A DNA stretch of 64,000 bases from Hirschia sp964342355 (GCA_964342355.1 CAYFFG010000001.1:62001-126000); one strand, 5' to 3'; shown: positions 1-9,074, counted from the first letter of the stretch. The notes: a model not told the origin generated them from the letters alone. Translations and numbers: made by a program.

Positions 1-181
1 TAGGGCTTTTCACCATCGTTGAGCCAAATACTCGCCTCAATTTAACCTTCTGACTTCTTGATACGGACGTAATAGGAATGCAAAACACATAACAGAGGTG
101 TTTTCCGTCACCCAATTGGCCCTGCAAGTTCACCCCGAGTAGGGCGCTTAAGTCACTAAGATCCAAAGCGTTCACGCTCAA

Positions 182-1183
182 TTGAAGGATGCGACCCCGT
201 TGCCCAAATTAACTTCCGGATCAAGATTGTCTCAAATTCTTGGCGCAGCTGTCATAATGTTCGGTCTGTGCGCATGCGAGCAAGCCCAATCTGCACTTGT
301 AGAAACTGCGCCCACTGCGTCCAATGAGGGAGAAATTATCGCTGCGACGGTGGAAGGACACGCCATCTATGTCAGCGATGTAGAACTTGAAGCCGAAGCG
401 CAGGGCGTCATCAAAGCGGGTGAGGAACTTGATCCTACCCGTCCGCAATTTACGCGCATATTGAATTCACTGATTGATGATCATTTGCTTGCCCAGGAAG
501 CTGTGCGCCGCAATCTGGATAAAGATCCTTATGTACAGCATCGACTAAAAGTGATCCGTGACCGTTTGCTCGGAAATATGCTCTTATCTGAGGGCGTAGA
601 CGAAGCGGCAATCCAGAAATACTACGAGACATCGGTCAATTTAAAACAGATTCAACTTGGCGAAGAGTACGCTGTTCGCCAAATTGTGCTTCCGACACAA
701 GAAGCTGCTGAGGCTGTTATCCAGCAAATGCGTGGTGACACTGATTTTGCTGTTTTGGCAGCTAATCGCTCGATAGATGGCGCAACGCGGCTTGAGGGAG
801 GCTATCTCGGGTTCATCAACCCAGAGGCGGCAGACCCGGTCCTCGCTAATGCTATCCTGAATACGCCGATTGGAGGCGTCTCAAAACCGTTTGAAACGCG
901 TCTAGGTTGGCACATTATCAAGGTTGAGGAAAAACGCCCGGAGCCTTTGCCTTCGCTTCAGGACCTGCGTCCGCAAATATATGACTTCCTGATAGCCAGC
1001 GAACTGGAACGTTTGCTGAAAAAGTTGCACAAAGACTCTTCAATCATACGTTCCTTTGAAGAGGTTGAAGGACCCGATGTCGACCCGTTTTTAACCCCGG
1101 CCGATGATGTGCAGGATTTGTTGGATCACGCAGAGGCAGCTCCTTCGCCGGGTGCGGATAGCAATGAAACTGAACCGAATTAA
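182..1183 (+). CDS. PpiC-type peptidyl-prolyl isomerase, predicted lipoprotein
   Basis: Predicted periplasmic or envelope-anchored parvulin-type prolyl isomerase that would help secreted proteins fold. A hydrophobic stretch at residues 17-30 ends in LCAC, which resembles a lipobox with Cys32 as the lipidated residue. A SurA/PpiC-type helical N-domain follows (about 50-150), then the parvulin domain at about 160-256, recognisable from EEYAVRQIVL, GGYLGFI and GWHIIKVEE. The C-terminal tail is acidic and low in complexity. The only start that keeps the signal peptide is TTG at 182. The gene lies 30 bp upstream of argJ and may be co-transcribed with it. The 181 bases before it show no gene I can support. 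The family assignment is firm; the lipoprotein prediction is less so. Confidence 0.85.
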   Translation: MKDATPLPKLTSGSRLSQILGAAVIMFGLCACEQAQSALVETAPTASNEGEIIAATVEGHAIYVSDVELEAEAQGVIKAGEELDPTRPQFTRILNSLIDDHLLAQEAVRRNLDKDPYVQHRLKVIRDRLLGNMLLSEGVDEAAIQKYYETSVNLKQIQLGEEYAVRQIVLPTQEAAEAVIQQMRGDTDFAVLAANRSIDGATRLEGGYLGFINPEAADPVLANAILNTPIGGVSKPFETRLGWHIIKVEEKRPEPLPSLQDLRPQIYDFLIASELERLLKKLHKDSSIIRSFEEVEGPDVDPFLTPADDVQDLLDHAEAAPSPGADSNETEPN

Positions 1184-1213
1184 ACGGTTAGATTTGGTTC
1201 CTGGAGAAAATCT

Positions 1214-2449
1214 ATGAAATTGAAGCGTTCCCCTCTGGCGCCTGCTGCCTTTCCTGCGCTTCCGGACATAAAAGGCGTCACTTATGCTGTTGGCTCTATG
1301 GGCATGTATGGCGAGCGTAACGATGTCTTTGTTGCTAGGTTCGACAAACCTGCGGCCGCGGCAGGTGTGTTTACACGCTCTTTGACGCGGTCCGCTGATG
1401 TTGATTGGTGTCGAACCGCACTTGAAAACAGCGAAGGTCGTGCGCGGGTACTCGTGGTGAATGCTGGCAATTCAAATGCGTTTACTGGCGCTGCAGGGCT
1501 AGCAAAAAATAAGGCGACAGTCGAAGCAGCCACACAATTGTCTGGCTGTTCAGAGAACGAAGTTTATCTTGCTGCAACTGGCGTGATCGGCCAGCCGATC
1601 AAACCTCTTAGTCGTGTTGCCGATAAGATGAAAGACATCTGGCCAACGCTGGGTGAGGCGCGTATCGAAGATGCCGCGAAAGCTTTCATGACGACTGACA
1701 CTTTTGCGAAAGGTTCGTGTGCAAGCGCCGAGATTGACGGCGACATAATTCAGATTGCAGGCATAACCAAAGGCTCAGGCATGATAGCGCCCAATATGGC
1801 GACCATGCTGGCTTATGTTTTTACGGATGCAGCAATAACCCCAGAAGTTTTGCAAAGTCTGGTTTCCAAGCACGTTGAGACCACGTTCAATTCAATCACA
1901 GTCGACAGTGACACATCCACGTCCGACACGCTCATGGTTTTTGCGACGGGCGCCACGGGCCCTCTGATCGAAACCGTTTCAGATCCGCGACTGGAAGGTT
2001 TCTCACTGGCGCTAAAGGCCGTGTTGAAAGATCTCGCATTACAAATTGTGCGAGATGGAGAAGGCGCATCAAAATTGATCGAAGTAACAGTGATTGGCGC
2101 ACAAACGGAAATTGTCGCCAAGACGATTGCGGCCTCGGTTGCAAATTCTCCCCTTGTGAAAACAGCTCTTGCCGCGTCAGACGCCAACTGGGGACGTATT
2201 GTTATGGCGGCGGGCAAAGCGGGTGTTCCTGTTGACCGTGATCAGCTTTCCATCCGTTTTGGCGATGTGGATGTGGCGCGCGATGGAGAGGTCGTGCCGG
2301 ATTATTCTGAAGAAGCCGCTTCTGCGGAGTGTGCGAAAGAAGAAATCCGAATTGAGATCGGCGTCGGGCAGGGACTAGGTCGGGCCACGGTATGGACCTG
2401 TGATTTGACACATGGTTACGTCGAAATTAACGGCGCTTATCGAAGTTAA
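1214..2449 (+). CDS. argJ: Bifunctional glutamate N-acetyltransferase / amino-acid acetyltransferase ArgJ
   Basis: ArgJ transfers acetyl groups from N-acetylornithine to glutamate in the cyclic arginine pathway; bifunctional forms also use acetyl-CoA. The 411-residue length is normal for the family. The self-cleavage site is visible as PNMATMLAY, with Thr at about residue 197 as the new N-terminal nucleophile of the beta chain. The oxyanion region (AATGVIGQPI) and the C-terminal GYVEINGAYRS are also present. The start is ATG at 1214, 30 bp after the PpiC gene. Whether this copy is mono- or bifunctional cannot be read from the sequence. Confidence 0.96.
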   Translation: MKLKRSPLAPAAFPALPDIKGVTYAVGSMGMYGERNDVFVARFDKPAAAAGVFTRSLTRSADVDWCRTALENSEGRARVLVVNAGNSNAFTGAAGLAKNKATVEAATQLSGCSENEVYLAATGVIGQPIKPLSRVADKMKDIWPTLGEARIEDAAKAFMTTDTFAKGSCASAEIDGDIIQIAGITKGSGMIAPNMATMLAYVFTDAAITPEVLQSLVSKHVETTFNSITVDSDTSTSDTLMVFATGATGPLIETVSDPRLEGFSLALKAVLKDLALQIVRDGEGASKLIEVTVIGAQTEIVAKTIAASVANSPLVKTALAASDANWGRIVMAAGKAGVPVDRDQLSIRFGDVDVARDGEVVPDYSEEAASAECAKEEIRIEIGVGQGLGRATVWTCDLTHGYVEINGAYRS

Positions 2450-2492
2450 TCTATCAGTCAAACGTCTTTTTCACTGGGATATGGAATAAATC

Positions 2493-2909
2493 ATGACGGA
2501 CAAGCCGTTGGTACTTGTATCCGCCGCCGCACTCGTTCGCGAGGATGGACGGTTGTTGTTGTCCCAACGGCCTGAAGGGAAAAGCATGGCGGGACTCTGG
2601 GAGTTTCCTGGCGGCAAGGTAGAGAAGGGCGAAGGTCCTGAAACTGCCCTCGTTCGCGAACTCCAGGAAGAATTGGGAATTCTAACAAGAACGGAAGATT
2701 TTGAACCGTTCACGTTTGCATCCCATGCTTATGATGCGTTTCACCTTCTGATGCCTGTCTATCTCTGCCGTAGCTGGCTGGGGGAGCCTGTTGGGTGCGA
2801 GGGCCAGGAGCTGGCTTGGGTATCTGCAGATGACATAGATTCTTATCCGACACCCCCAGCGGATGTTGGTTTGGTGGATTGGTTTAAAGACTGGTCAGGA
2901 GGCCGTTAG
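2493..2909 (+). CDS. mutT: NUDIX hydrolase, MutT (8-oxo-dGTP diphosphatase)
   Basis: A 138-residue MutT-type pyrophosphohydrolase, expected to remove 8-oxo-dGTP from the nucleotide pool. The Nudix box GX5EX7REUXEEXGU is complete: it begins at GGKVEKGEG and continues through RELQEELGI (residues about 36-60). The neighbouring REDGRLLLSQRPEGKSMAGLWEF pattern (shown in two parts, REDGRLLLSQRP and MAGLWEFPGG) is typical of true MutT. It follows argJ by 43 bp, an arrangement I associate with alphaproteobacteria. Its TAG stop shares one base with the GTG start of the downstream Flp gene, which suggests translational coupling. Confidence 0.93.
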   Translation: MTDKPLVLVSAAALVREDGRLLLSQRPEGKSMAGLWEFPGGKVEKGEGPETALVRELQEELGILTRTEDFEPFTFASHAYDAFHLLMPVYLCRSWLGEPVGCEGQELAWVSADDIDSYPTPPADVGLVDWFKDWSGGR

Positions 2910-3115
2910 TGATCAGCTGGACGCAAGCTTTCAAAAAGCTAGGTCGCGATAAAAGCGGAGCAACCGCTATTGAGTACGGTCTCATCATGGCGCTTATGAC
3001 GATTGGACTTTTAACAGCCACAACTATGGTGGGTGAAAACGTTGAAAGATCGTACACAGGGTCAGCTGCTCTTATTGAGGAAGCAACCAATCCGTCAGAA
3101 GAGGAAGAAGGCTAA
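2909..3115 (+). CDS. Orphan Flp family type IVb pilin
   Basis: A 68-residue Flp pilin precursor. A short basic leader is followed by the prepilin peptidase site SG/ATAIEYGL (G-x4-E-Y) at about residues 17-25, then one hydrophobic helix and an acidic tail ending in EEEEG. The start is GTG at 2909, which overlaps the mutT stop and has an AGGAGG ribosome site six bases upstream. It lies about 51 kb from the main Tad locus and its own flp gene, so it is either a minor pilin or a pseudopilin used by that machinery. Its placement behind mutT has no obvious functional reason. Confidence 0.88.
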   Translation: MISWTQAFKKLGRDKSGATAIEYGLIMALMTIGLLTATTMVGENVERSYTGSAALIEEATNPSEEEEG

Positions 3116-3136
3116 CCAAACCTAGGTTAGCCTTTT
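3108..3136. terminator. Bidirectional intrinsic terminator between flp and the methyltransferase gene
   Basis: Inverted repeat AAGGCTAACC / GGTTAGCCTT (10 bp stem, 3108-3117 with 3125-3134, loop of 7) followed by TT on the plus strand and a matching AA before it for the minus strand. The stop codons of both converging genes lie inside the stem: TAA at 3113-3115 and the minus-strand stop at 3127-3129. Confidence 0.8.
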
Positions 3137-4050
3137 AAGTGATTTGGCCCAGCAGACTGTTCTTTAACGCCGAGCGCATCCGCTAGCCGAGCTTTTGCTG
3201 AGCCGGGTCTAAGTGGTTTCGGTTGGTTCGGGCCAGGTGACCAGCCGGAAGCCGTTATAATTTCGAAAGTTGCTTTTACGCGGCCATCTGGTTCGCCGTG
3301 TCTCTCAACGTACAACTCCATCGCGCGAAACAGAACTTTTCTTGGAAGTTTTCGATGCTCTTCTGACATGAAGGCTGATGTTTCCCCCATGCCGCGCAGA
3401 TCCTGGAGGAGCGCAATTGGGGTTTCGTAGCGGACGGTAACTATGTCGCGGTCAGCGACGGGCATTTGGAAGCCTGTTCGCTGTAGGAGTTGGGACAGAT
3501 CTTCGACCCCGGCAAATGGAGAAACGCGCATAACGGCGCCGCCAGTCATCTCTGCTTCAGCTGAGAGTAGGCATTCTCGCAATTCATTTAGCGTAGCCCC
3601 TCCAAACATCTGACCGACAAAAAAACTGTCCGGTTTAAGCGTATTGCATATCTGAATGAGCGACCCGGGCAGGTCATTTACCCAATGTAGCGACAGGCTG
3701 GACACAACTGCGTCAAACGTGTTGTCGCGGAAGGGTAGAAATTCTTCATCCGCACAGACAGAAAGATCCGCTGAGCGGGCAAATTTTTCTGACATGTCCA
3801 TACTGACGATTGAGTCCATTCGCGCTGACAACTCCATTCGCGAATGAAGTTCGGTGCTTAGGGTTCCGTTATGACAACCAAGGTCAAGCACCAAGGGAAT
3901 TTCGCGCAGTATGGCTTCTAATCTATCTGCAAGGTCTTCCGCAGCGCGTTGTTTTAAGAAAGAATAGGAGCCAAACTTTTTTGCTGCACGATTTCGTCTG
4001 AGGCGATGAAGCTTGCGATCAAAAATTAAAGGTATGTTTGAGACAGGCAT
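3127..4050 (-). CDS. SAM-dependent methyltransferase, NDUFAF5/BioC-like
   Basis: Class I methyltransferase of about 307 residues. The SAM-binding glycine loop is VLDLGCHNGTLS near residue 50, and motif DAVVSSLSLHWVNDLP plus the GGATLNEL segment are characteristic of the NDUFAF5 family. These proteins are related to BioC but belong to a separate branch, commonly found next to comF in alphaproteobacteria as here. An open frame continues upstream to 4383, but the family N-terminus (FDRKLHRLRRNRAA) fits an ATG at 4050, and the upstream extension overlaps comF on the other strand. Substrate is unknown. I do not call it bioC although biotin genes occur elsewhere in the window. Confidence 0.85.
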   Translation of the reverse strand: MPVSNIPLIFDRKLHRLRRNRAAKKFGSYSFLKQRAAEDLADRLEAILREIPLVLDLGCHNGTLSTELHSRMELSARMDSIVSMDMSEKFARSADLSVCADEEFLPFRDNTFDAVVSSLSLHWVNDLPGSLIQICNTLKPDSFFVGQMFGGATLNELRECLLSAEAEMTGGAVMRVSPFAGVEDLSQLLQRTGFQMPVADRDIVTVRYETPIALLQDLRGMGETSAFMSEEHRKLPRKVLFRAMELYVERHGEPDGRVKATFEIITASGWSPGPNQPKPLRPGSAKARLADALGVKEQSAGPNHLKG

Positions 4051-4103
4051 CTTGTTTCCGCCAACTTGGCTTTGTGGTCCTAAAAGGCAGATAGGAGAGA
4101 TTT

Positions 4104-4892
4104 TTGAACGCTTCACCATCGCAATATGAAGCCTCAAAACGCGTTGGCAATCGCTATAAGCGAATTTTACGTGCTCTGGATTCCGTAATTTGGCCGCCCA
4201 GATCTCTGGTAACGGGCGAGCAGGTGGCCGGACCGGGATTAATAGAGCCTGAGTATTGGGGCCACCTGTTGTTTTTGTATGGCGCCAAATGCGAGCAATG
4301 CGGCGAGCCTTTCGAAATGGATTTTGGGGAAGGAGTGATTTGTGCAGGGTGTCTGGCCGATCCTCCGGAGTTCGCCCGCGCACGGGCAGCGCTTGCTTAT
4401 AACGACGTATCGCGTCGCATTGTGCTACGTTTAAAACATGCAGGTGATCGTTCCGGCCTCAAAACGCTGGGGCGATGGATGGCGAAGACGATGCCGGAAT
4501 TGTTAGGAACGGCTGATTTTATTGCACCAGTTCCATTGCATCACACGCGATTGATACGTCGTGGGTTTAATCAATCACTTTTACTGGCTGAGCGGTTGGC
4601 GAAGGAAAGCCGGACACCGCTGGCGCGTCACTGGCTAAAACGCAAACGGGCCACGCCAAGTCAGGCTGGCAAATCAGCAACGGGCCGAAAACGCAACGTG
4701 CAGGGCGCTTTTGTCGTGCCTGATCGTTTTGTTGGACGCTTGACTGGAAAACGCGTCTTATTGGTGGATGATGTGTTCACAACGGGTGCGACCGCGAACG
4801 CTTGCGCGCGCGCATTAAAAAAAACGGGTGTTGAACATGTCGATGTCGCGACGCTTGTTCGCGTTGTAAACTCAATAGATCCAACTATATGA
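4104..4892 (+). CDS. comF: ComF family phosphoribosyltransferase-like protein
   Basis: A 262-residue ComF-type protein. It has an N-terminal zinc-binding region (CEQCGEPF and CAGC, about residues 66-90) and a C-terminal PRTase fold with the PRPP loop VLLVDDVFTTGATA at about residue 217. ComF proteins are associated with DNA uptake or processing, but their enzymatic role is unclear. The frame opens with TTG at 4104, six bases after GGAGA, and no closer ATG keeps the N-terminus. It is divergent from the methyltransferase and leads a short run with grxC and a DUF1178 gene. Confidence 0.9.
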   Translation: MNASPSQYEASKRVGNRYKRILRALDSVIWPPRSLVTGEQVAGPGLIEPEYWGHLLFLYGAKCEQCGEPFEMDFGEGVICAGCLADPPEFARARAALAYNDVSRRIVLRLKHAGDRSGLKTLGRWMAKTMPELLGTADFIAPVPLHHTRLIRRGFNQSLLLAERLAKESRTPLARHWLKRKRATPSQAGKSATGRKRNVQGAFVVPDRFVGRLTGKRVLLVDDVFTTGATANACARALKKTGVEHVDVATLVRVVNSIDPTI

Positions 4893-4923
4893 CATCTTCA
4901 GTTTGAAGGAGATAAAGTCAGCT

Positions 4924-5181
4924 ATGGCCAATGTTACAATTTATACACGCGCATTTTGCGGTTTTTGCACGCGGGCGGTTACGCTGCTAAAACAAAAAGG
5001 CGTTGCATTTGAAGAAATTGACGCTGGCTCTGATCCTAACAAGCGTAGAGAAATGATCCAGCGTTCAAACGGCGGTTCCACATATCCTCAGGTTTTTATC
5101 GGAAATGAGCATGTGGGTGGGTGCGACGAACTGATTGCGTTGGAGCGTAAGGGCGCGCTAGACGTTATGTTGCAGCAATAA
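4924..5181 (+). CDS. grxC: Glutaredoxin 3
   Basis: Dithiol glutaredoxin of 85 residues, reduced by glutathione, acting in the cytoplasm on disulfides (ribonucleotide reductase is one classical partner and is also in this window). The active site is CGFC near residue 12. The glutathione-binding TYPQVFIG (cis-Pro) and GGCDEL motifs are present. The frame extends to a TTG at 4903, but that codon overlaps the AAGGAG ribosome site, so ATG at 4924 is chosen. It is 31 bp from comF. Confidence 0.94.
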   Translation: MANVTIYTRAFCGFCTRAVTLLKQKGVAFEEIDAGSDPNKRREMIQRSNGGSTYPQVFIGNEHVGGCDELIALERKGALDVMLQQ

Positions 5182-5221
5182 CTTTCATGTTTATGGGCAC
5201 GAGCAGGAGTAGATTCAACCA

Positions 5222-5701
5222 ATGATCAAATACGCGCTCACTTGTGAAGGTGATCATGAATTCGACGTGTGGTTTGCGTCATCGAAAGCTTACGACGAGC
5301 AGTCTGAGCGTGGCCTGATTGAATGCCCTGTCTGTGGTTCTATTAAAGTGACAAAACAGATTATGGCGCCTGCGGTGCGCGCTTCGGGACAAAAGTCGGG
5401 TCGATCGTCGCCGATGACGAGTGCGCCTCCGCAACTTCCAGACATTTCTCCGGAGCAGTTCGAAAAAATGGCGTCTAAAGTGCGTGAACACATCGCCAAG
5501 ACGCATCATTATGTCGGGGACACGTTTGCTGAAGAAGCGCGCGCAATGCACTACGGTGAGAAGGACCACAAGCCAGTTTGGGGAGAAACATCACCCGAAC
5601 AAGCAAGAGAACTGGCGGACGAAGGTGTTGCGGCCCTGCCATTGCCGGCGCCGTTTGCTCCGCCCAAACCGATCCCATCGGATCCCAAAAAGCTAAACTA
5701 G
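5222..5701 (+). CDS. DUF1178 family protein
   Basis: A 159-residue conserved proteobacterial protein of unknown function. The N-terminus MIKYALTCEGDHEFDVWF followed by CPVCGS gives a rubredoxin-like zinc ribbon. The middle is a variable linker, and the C-terminal part carries VGDTFAEEARAMHYGE and the PIWGE-like PVWGETS motif typical of the family. It follows grxC by 40 bp. The stop TAG overlaps the stop of the converging yaiI-like gene in the four bases CTAG at 5698-5701. Confidence 0.88.
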   Translation: MIKYALTCEGDHEFDVWFASSKAYDEQSERGLIECPVCGSIKVTKQIMAPAVRASGQKSGRSSPMTSAPPQLPDISPEQFEKMASKVREHIAKTHHYVGDTFAEEARAMHYGEKDHKPVWGETSPEQARELADEGVAALPLPAPFAPPKPIPSDPKKLN

Positions 5702-6156
5702 GGCAGTTCGCTTCTTTTGATCTGCACACAGGCCTCATGAAGCGATTGCAGGAAACGTGATTTATCTGCGTTAGAAAACGGAGGCGCCCCGCCCAATTGC
5801 TCACCGGTTGATCTGAGTTGTTCCATAAGAGCGCGGGTTGCGACCGCTGAGCCAATCATATCCTGCGTAAAAGCCTTGCCGTCTGGTTTTAAAACTACCG
5901 CGTTATTTGCCAGCGCACGCTCAGCCAAGAGGATATCCGCTGTAATGACAACGGCATTGTGTTTAGCGTGTTCAGCAATCCAGTTGTCTGCTTCATCCGG
6001 CCCGGCGTCGACAACGATCTGCTGAATGAAGTTCAATCGGGGTGTCTGTAACCAGGAGTTTGACACTACGAACACTTTGGCATCGTGCCGCTCTGCAACT
6101 TTGTAGACTTCATTTTTTACTGGGCATGCGTCGGCGTCGACATAAATCTCAAGCAC
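5698..6156 (-). CDS. YaiI/YqxD (DUF188) family protein
   Basis: A 152-residue DUF188 protein with a NYN/PIN-like fold. The conserved opening IYVDADACPVKNEVYKVA and the internal DAGPDEADNWIAEHA and ADILLAERAL segments carry the acidic residues expected of a metal-dependent nuclease-like site. No activity is established. The start is GTG at 6156, sharing one base with the upstream DUF924 stop (TAGTG), so translation is probably coupled. Confidence 0.9.
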   Translation of the reverse strand: MLEIYVDADACPVKNEVYKVAERHDAKVFVVSNSWLQTPRLNFIQQIVVDAGPDEADNWIAEHAKHNAVVITADILLAERALANNAVVLKPDGKAFTQDMIGSAVATRALMEQLRSTGEQLGGAPPFSNADKSRFLQSLHEACVQIKRSELP

Positions 6157-6836
6157 TAAAAACCAGCTCCTGGTTGGGCTAAGTATTTCAATTCGGCTGG
6201 AGTAGATCGACGGTTCAACGCTTTATTTCGATGCGGAAAACGCCCGAACTGATAAATCACCTCACGATGAGATTTGGCAAAATCCAAAGCGTTTTCAATT
6301 GTGTCGTGATAGATATCGTCCGTTTCCGATAATAAGTCGCTAAACAACAAAACACATTGATCTTGATCAGCCAGATTTTCTGAATGCTCAAGCGGCAGAT
6401 AAAAAAACCAACGTTTTACAGGCGACAAGACTTTATCCGCCCCGCTTGCGATTCCTTCTTTGCAGATTTGCAGTGCGAGTTCGTCATTCTCAAAGGCATA
6501 TGATTGGTTACGAAAAATATTTCGTGTGAACTGATCAAGGGCGACAATTGCTGCAAGCCGCTCCGCTGGTCCTCGTGATGACCATTCTTCTGCTTCGCCA
6601 GATGCTAATCTCGCTAATAACTCAAGGCAGCGGGAGGCAATTAATCTGTCGACGTCATCTCCGCCATTCCACCAAAATTTATTCCGTTCTTTTAGTTTGG
6701 CGGGGTTGGTCGCCACATCATCAAACCAAAAGGTCAAAACATCTCCGGGAGATTGAAGGGGCCTAGTATCACGTTTTCTCAACTGCATTGAGTTAGGCGC
6801 TGTTTCCGCATCGTTCATTGGTATGCTGTCAGTCAT
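6156..6836 (-). CDS. DUF924 family protein
   Basis: About 226 residues. The all-helical TPR-like DUF924 signature is clear: VLTFWFDD, FWWNGG, ALDQFTRNIFR, FFYLPLEHSENLADQ and FGRFPHRN. Function is unknown. An open frame continues to 6893 but would overlap ubiG; ATG at 6836 with GGGGAA upstream is the sensible start. Second gene of a ubiG-DUF924-yaiI minus-strand unit. Confidence 0.9.
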   Translation of the reverse strand: MTDSIPMNDAETAPNSMQLRKRDTRPLQSPGDVLTFWFDDVATNPAKLKERNKFWWNGGDDVDRLIASRCLELLARLASGEAEEWSSRGPAERLAAIVALDQFTRNIFRNQSYAFENDELALQICKEGIASGADKVLSPVKRWFFYLPLEHSENLADQDQCVLLFSDLLSETDDIYHDTIENALDFAKSHREVIYQFGRFPHRNKALNRRSTPAELKYLAQPGAGF

Positions 6837-6852
6837 TGTTTCCCCCACGCGA

Positions 6853-7659
6853 TCAAGCTGATGTAAGCCCATTCGAGAATGGACGTGATGCAACGCTCAT
6901 ATAATTGACACTTAAGTCATTCGTTACGGACCAGCTGTCTAGGAGCGGATTATAGCTGAACCCGCTTGTGTTTTCTATTACAAGCCCCCCATCTGTAATG
7001 CCTTTGCGGACTTCATCCGGACGAAGGAATTTTTCAAACTCATGAGTTCCCGGCGGCAACCAGCGCAGGATATATTCTGCTCCGACAATTGCCAGGGCAA
7101 AAGCCTTGGGGGTTCTATTGAGTGTCGCCACAAACATCAGACCGCCAGGGCGAACGAGACGAGCGCAGTCTTTCAAGAATACATATGGGTTTGCTGTGTG
7201 TTCGACCACTTCAAGGTTGAGCACAACATCAAATGGTTTTTCGTGACCAATGAGCGCTTCAACACTTCCTACACGGTAATCAATTTCCAGATTCGATTGA
7301 TCAGCATGTGCGATCGCCGCTTTGATGTTGGCTTCGCCGGCGTCAACTGACACCATTTGAGCGCCTAATCTTGCTAAAGGCTCGGAAACCAATCCGCCAC
7401 CGCACCCAATGTCCAGAATTCGTAGACCTTTGAGGGGTTGGCGGTCGCTTCCGTCGAGAGCGAAATGACTGACAATGTGTTTTCGCAGGAATCCGATTCT
7501 TGTCGGATTGAATTTATGCAGTGGTCGGAACTTTCCTTTGGGGTCCCACCATTCAGACGCCATCTTACGAAATTTCTCAATTTCAGAAGGGTCTATGCTG
7601 GGCGCGTGAGGGGCTGAAGCATCGTTTTCGAGGTTTTCTTTGTCTATAGTTTGCGTCAT
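6853..7659 (-). CDS. ubiG: Ubiquinone biosynthesis O-methyltransferase UbiG
   Basis: UbiG carries out both O-methylations in ubiquinone synthesis using SAM. The 268-residue protein has the family N-terminus (EIEKFRKMASEWWDPKGKF), the SAM loop ILDIGCGGGLVSEPLA, the VEHTANPYVFL helix and LRPGGLMFVATLNRT. ATG at 7659 is preceded by GAGGAA; the frame extends further upstream without family similarity. It is divergent from lysC, an arrangement conserved in many alphaproteobacteria. Confidence 0.96.
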   Translation of the reverse strand: MTQTIDKENLENDASAPHAPSIDPSEIEKFRKMASEWWDPKGKFRPLHKFNPTRIGFLRKHIVSHFALDGSDRQPLKGLRILDIGCGGGLVSEPLARLGAQMVSVDAGEANIKAAIAHADQSNLEIDYRVGSVEALIGHEKPFDVVLNLEVVEHTANPYVFLKDCARLVRPGGLMFVATLNRTPKAFALAIVGAEYILRWLPPGTHEFEKFLRPDEVRKGITDGGLVIENTSGFSYNPLLDSWSVTNDLSVNYMSVASRPFSNGLTSA

Positions 7660-7823
7660 ATGACGAGTTCCTCGATAACAATGTTTGCCTGAATTGAATC
7701 TGCCGCCTAAAACGCATCCACGCAATTTTTCAGCTTCGTGTCTGCTGAGTTTAAGTGTGTACGCATGACCTTAGCAACAAAATTGCATTTTTAACGTTAG
7801 TCTGACTGGAATAATCACAACAG

Positions 7824-9074
7824 ATGAAAAGAACAGTCCTGAAATTCGGTGGTACGTCCGTCGCCAATATGGAACGGATCGAACATGTCGCCGATATTGT
7901 CGCCCAAAGGGCAAAAGATGAAGGTGGCGGATTTGCCGTAGTCGTTTCCGCAATGGCGGGCGAGACCAACAAACTTGTTGGGTTTGCAGATCAGGCTGCT
8001 GGCGGCGCATTGGTGGGTGACGCGTTCGACGATGAATATGATGTTGTCGTCGCGTCTGGCGAGCAGGTGACGTCAGGCCTTTTGGCGCTTGCGCTGCGAA
8101 AGCGGGGAATGAAGGCGCGCTCTTGGCTTGGATGGCAGCTGACAATGCGAACGGACACAGCGCATGGCAAAGCTCGCATTCTGGGCTTTGAAGGCGTTGA
8201 TTTCCGCGAAGCTGTCGACAATGGGGAAATTGCTGTCATTGCCGGTTTCCAAGGCGTCGATGAAAATGGGCGTATTGCAACGCTTGGCCGAGGCGGATCC
8301 GACACAAGCGCGGTGGCAGCAGCGGCAGCGCTCAATGCTCAGGTGTGTGACATTTATACGGACGTGGACGGTGTTTATACAACTGACCCTCGTATTGTGC
8401 CCAAAGCCCGTCGCATGGAAAAAATTTCTTATGAAGAGATGCTGGAATTAGCCTCTCTTGGCGCCAAAGTTCTACAGACACGCTGTGTTGAGCTTGGCAT
8501 GAATCACAACGTACCTATTCGCGTGCGCTCAAGTTTCGCTGAAAACAGCGACAACTTTCCAGGCACGTTGGTCTGCAATGAGGATGAGATTGTGGAAAAA
8601 CAAGTTGTCAGCGGTATTGCTTATTCACGAGACGAAGCAAAGTTCACGCTGTTAGGATTAGAAGACCACCCCGGCGTCGCTGCAGATCTTTTCTCAACTT
8701 TATCCGAGGCCGGTGTGAATGTTGATATGATTGTTCAAGCTGATGCGCGCACTGAAGGACGCCAGAACATGGTGTTCACAACAGCTGATCGCGATGCGGA
8801 ACTTGCCAAACGAACTTTGGAATCAGCAAAGGACAGGCTGGGCTTTGAGAAGCTGGAACTAGACCGTGACGTGGCGAAAGTGTCGGTTGTGGGTGTGGGA
8901 ATGCGCAGCCACACCGGCGTTGCAACGACCATGTTCAATGCACTAGCTGAAAAATCCATCAATATCGAAGTTATTTCGACGTCAGAGATCAAAATTTCTG
9001 TATTGATTGATGCAGCTTATACGGAACTTGCCGTTCGTGCCTTACACTCGGCTTATGATTTAGATTCCGAATAA
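7824..9074 (+). CDS. lysC: Aspartate kinase
   Basis: Phosphorylates aspartate, the first step toward lysine, threonine, methionine and diaminopimelate. At 416 residues it has the usual length for the alpha/beta class. The N-terminal amino-acid kinase domain shows KFGGTSVANMERI, GRGGSDTSAVAAA and TDVDGVYTTDPR. Two C-terminal ACT domains (about residues 265-410) provide feedback control. The pathway also supplies aspartate semialdehyde, the co-substrate of the carboxyspermidine dehydrogenase at 23.6-24.7 kb. Confidence 0.97.
   Translation: MKRTVLKFGGTSVANMERIEHVADIVAQRAKDEGGGFAVVVSAMAGETNKLVGFADQAAGGALVGDAFDDEYDVVVASGEQVTSGLLALALRKRGMKARSWLGWQLTMRTDTAHGKARILGFEGVDFREAVDNGEIAVIAGFQGVDENGRIATLGRGGSDTSAVAAAAALNAQVCDIYTDVDGVYTTDPRIVPKARRMEKISYEEMLELASLGAKVLQTRCVELGMNHNVPIRVRSSFAENSDNFPGTLVCNEDEIVEKQVVSGIAYSRDEAKFTLLGLEDHPGVAADLFSTLSEAGVNVDMIVQADARTEGRQNMVFTTADRDAELAKRTLESAKDRLGFEKLELDRDVAKVSVVGVGMRSHTGVATTMFNALAEKSINIEVISTSEIKISVLIDAAYTELAVRALHSAYDLDSE

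Noticed and set aside
1..181. A gene fragment at the left edge
   Set aside because: No frame with recognisable coding content; treated as upstream spacer of the PpiC gene.
3127..4050. bioC, given biotin genes elsewhere in the window
   Set aside because: The sequence and comF adjacency fit the NDUFAF5-type methyltransferase branch, and it is 38 kb from the bio genes.
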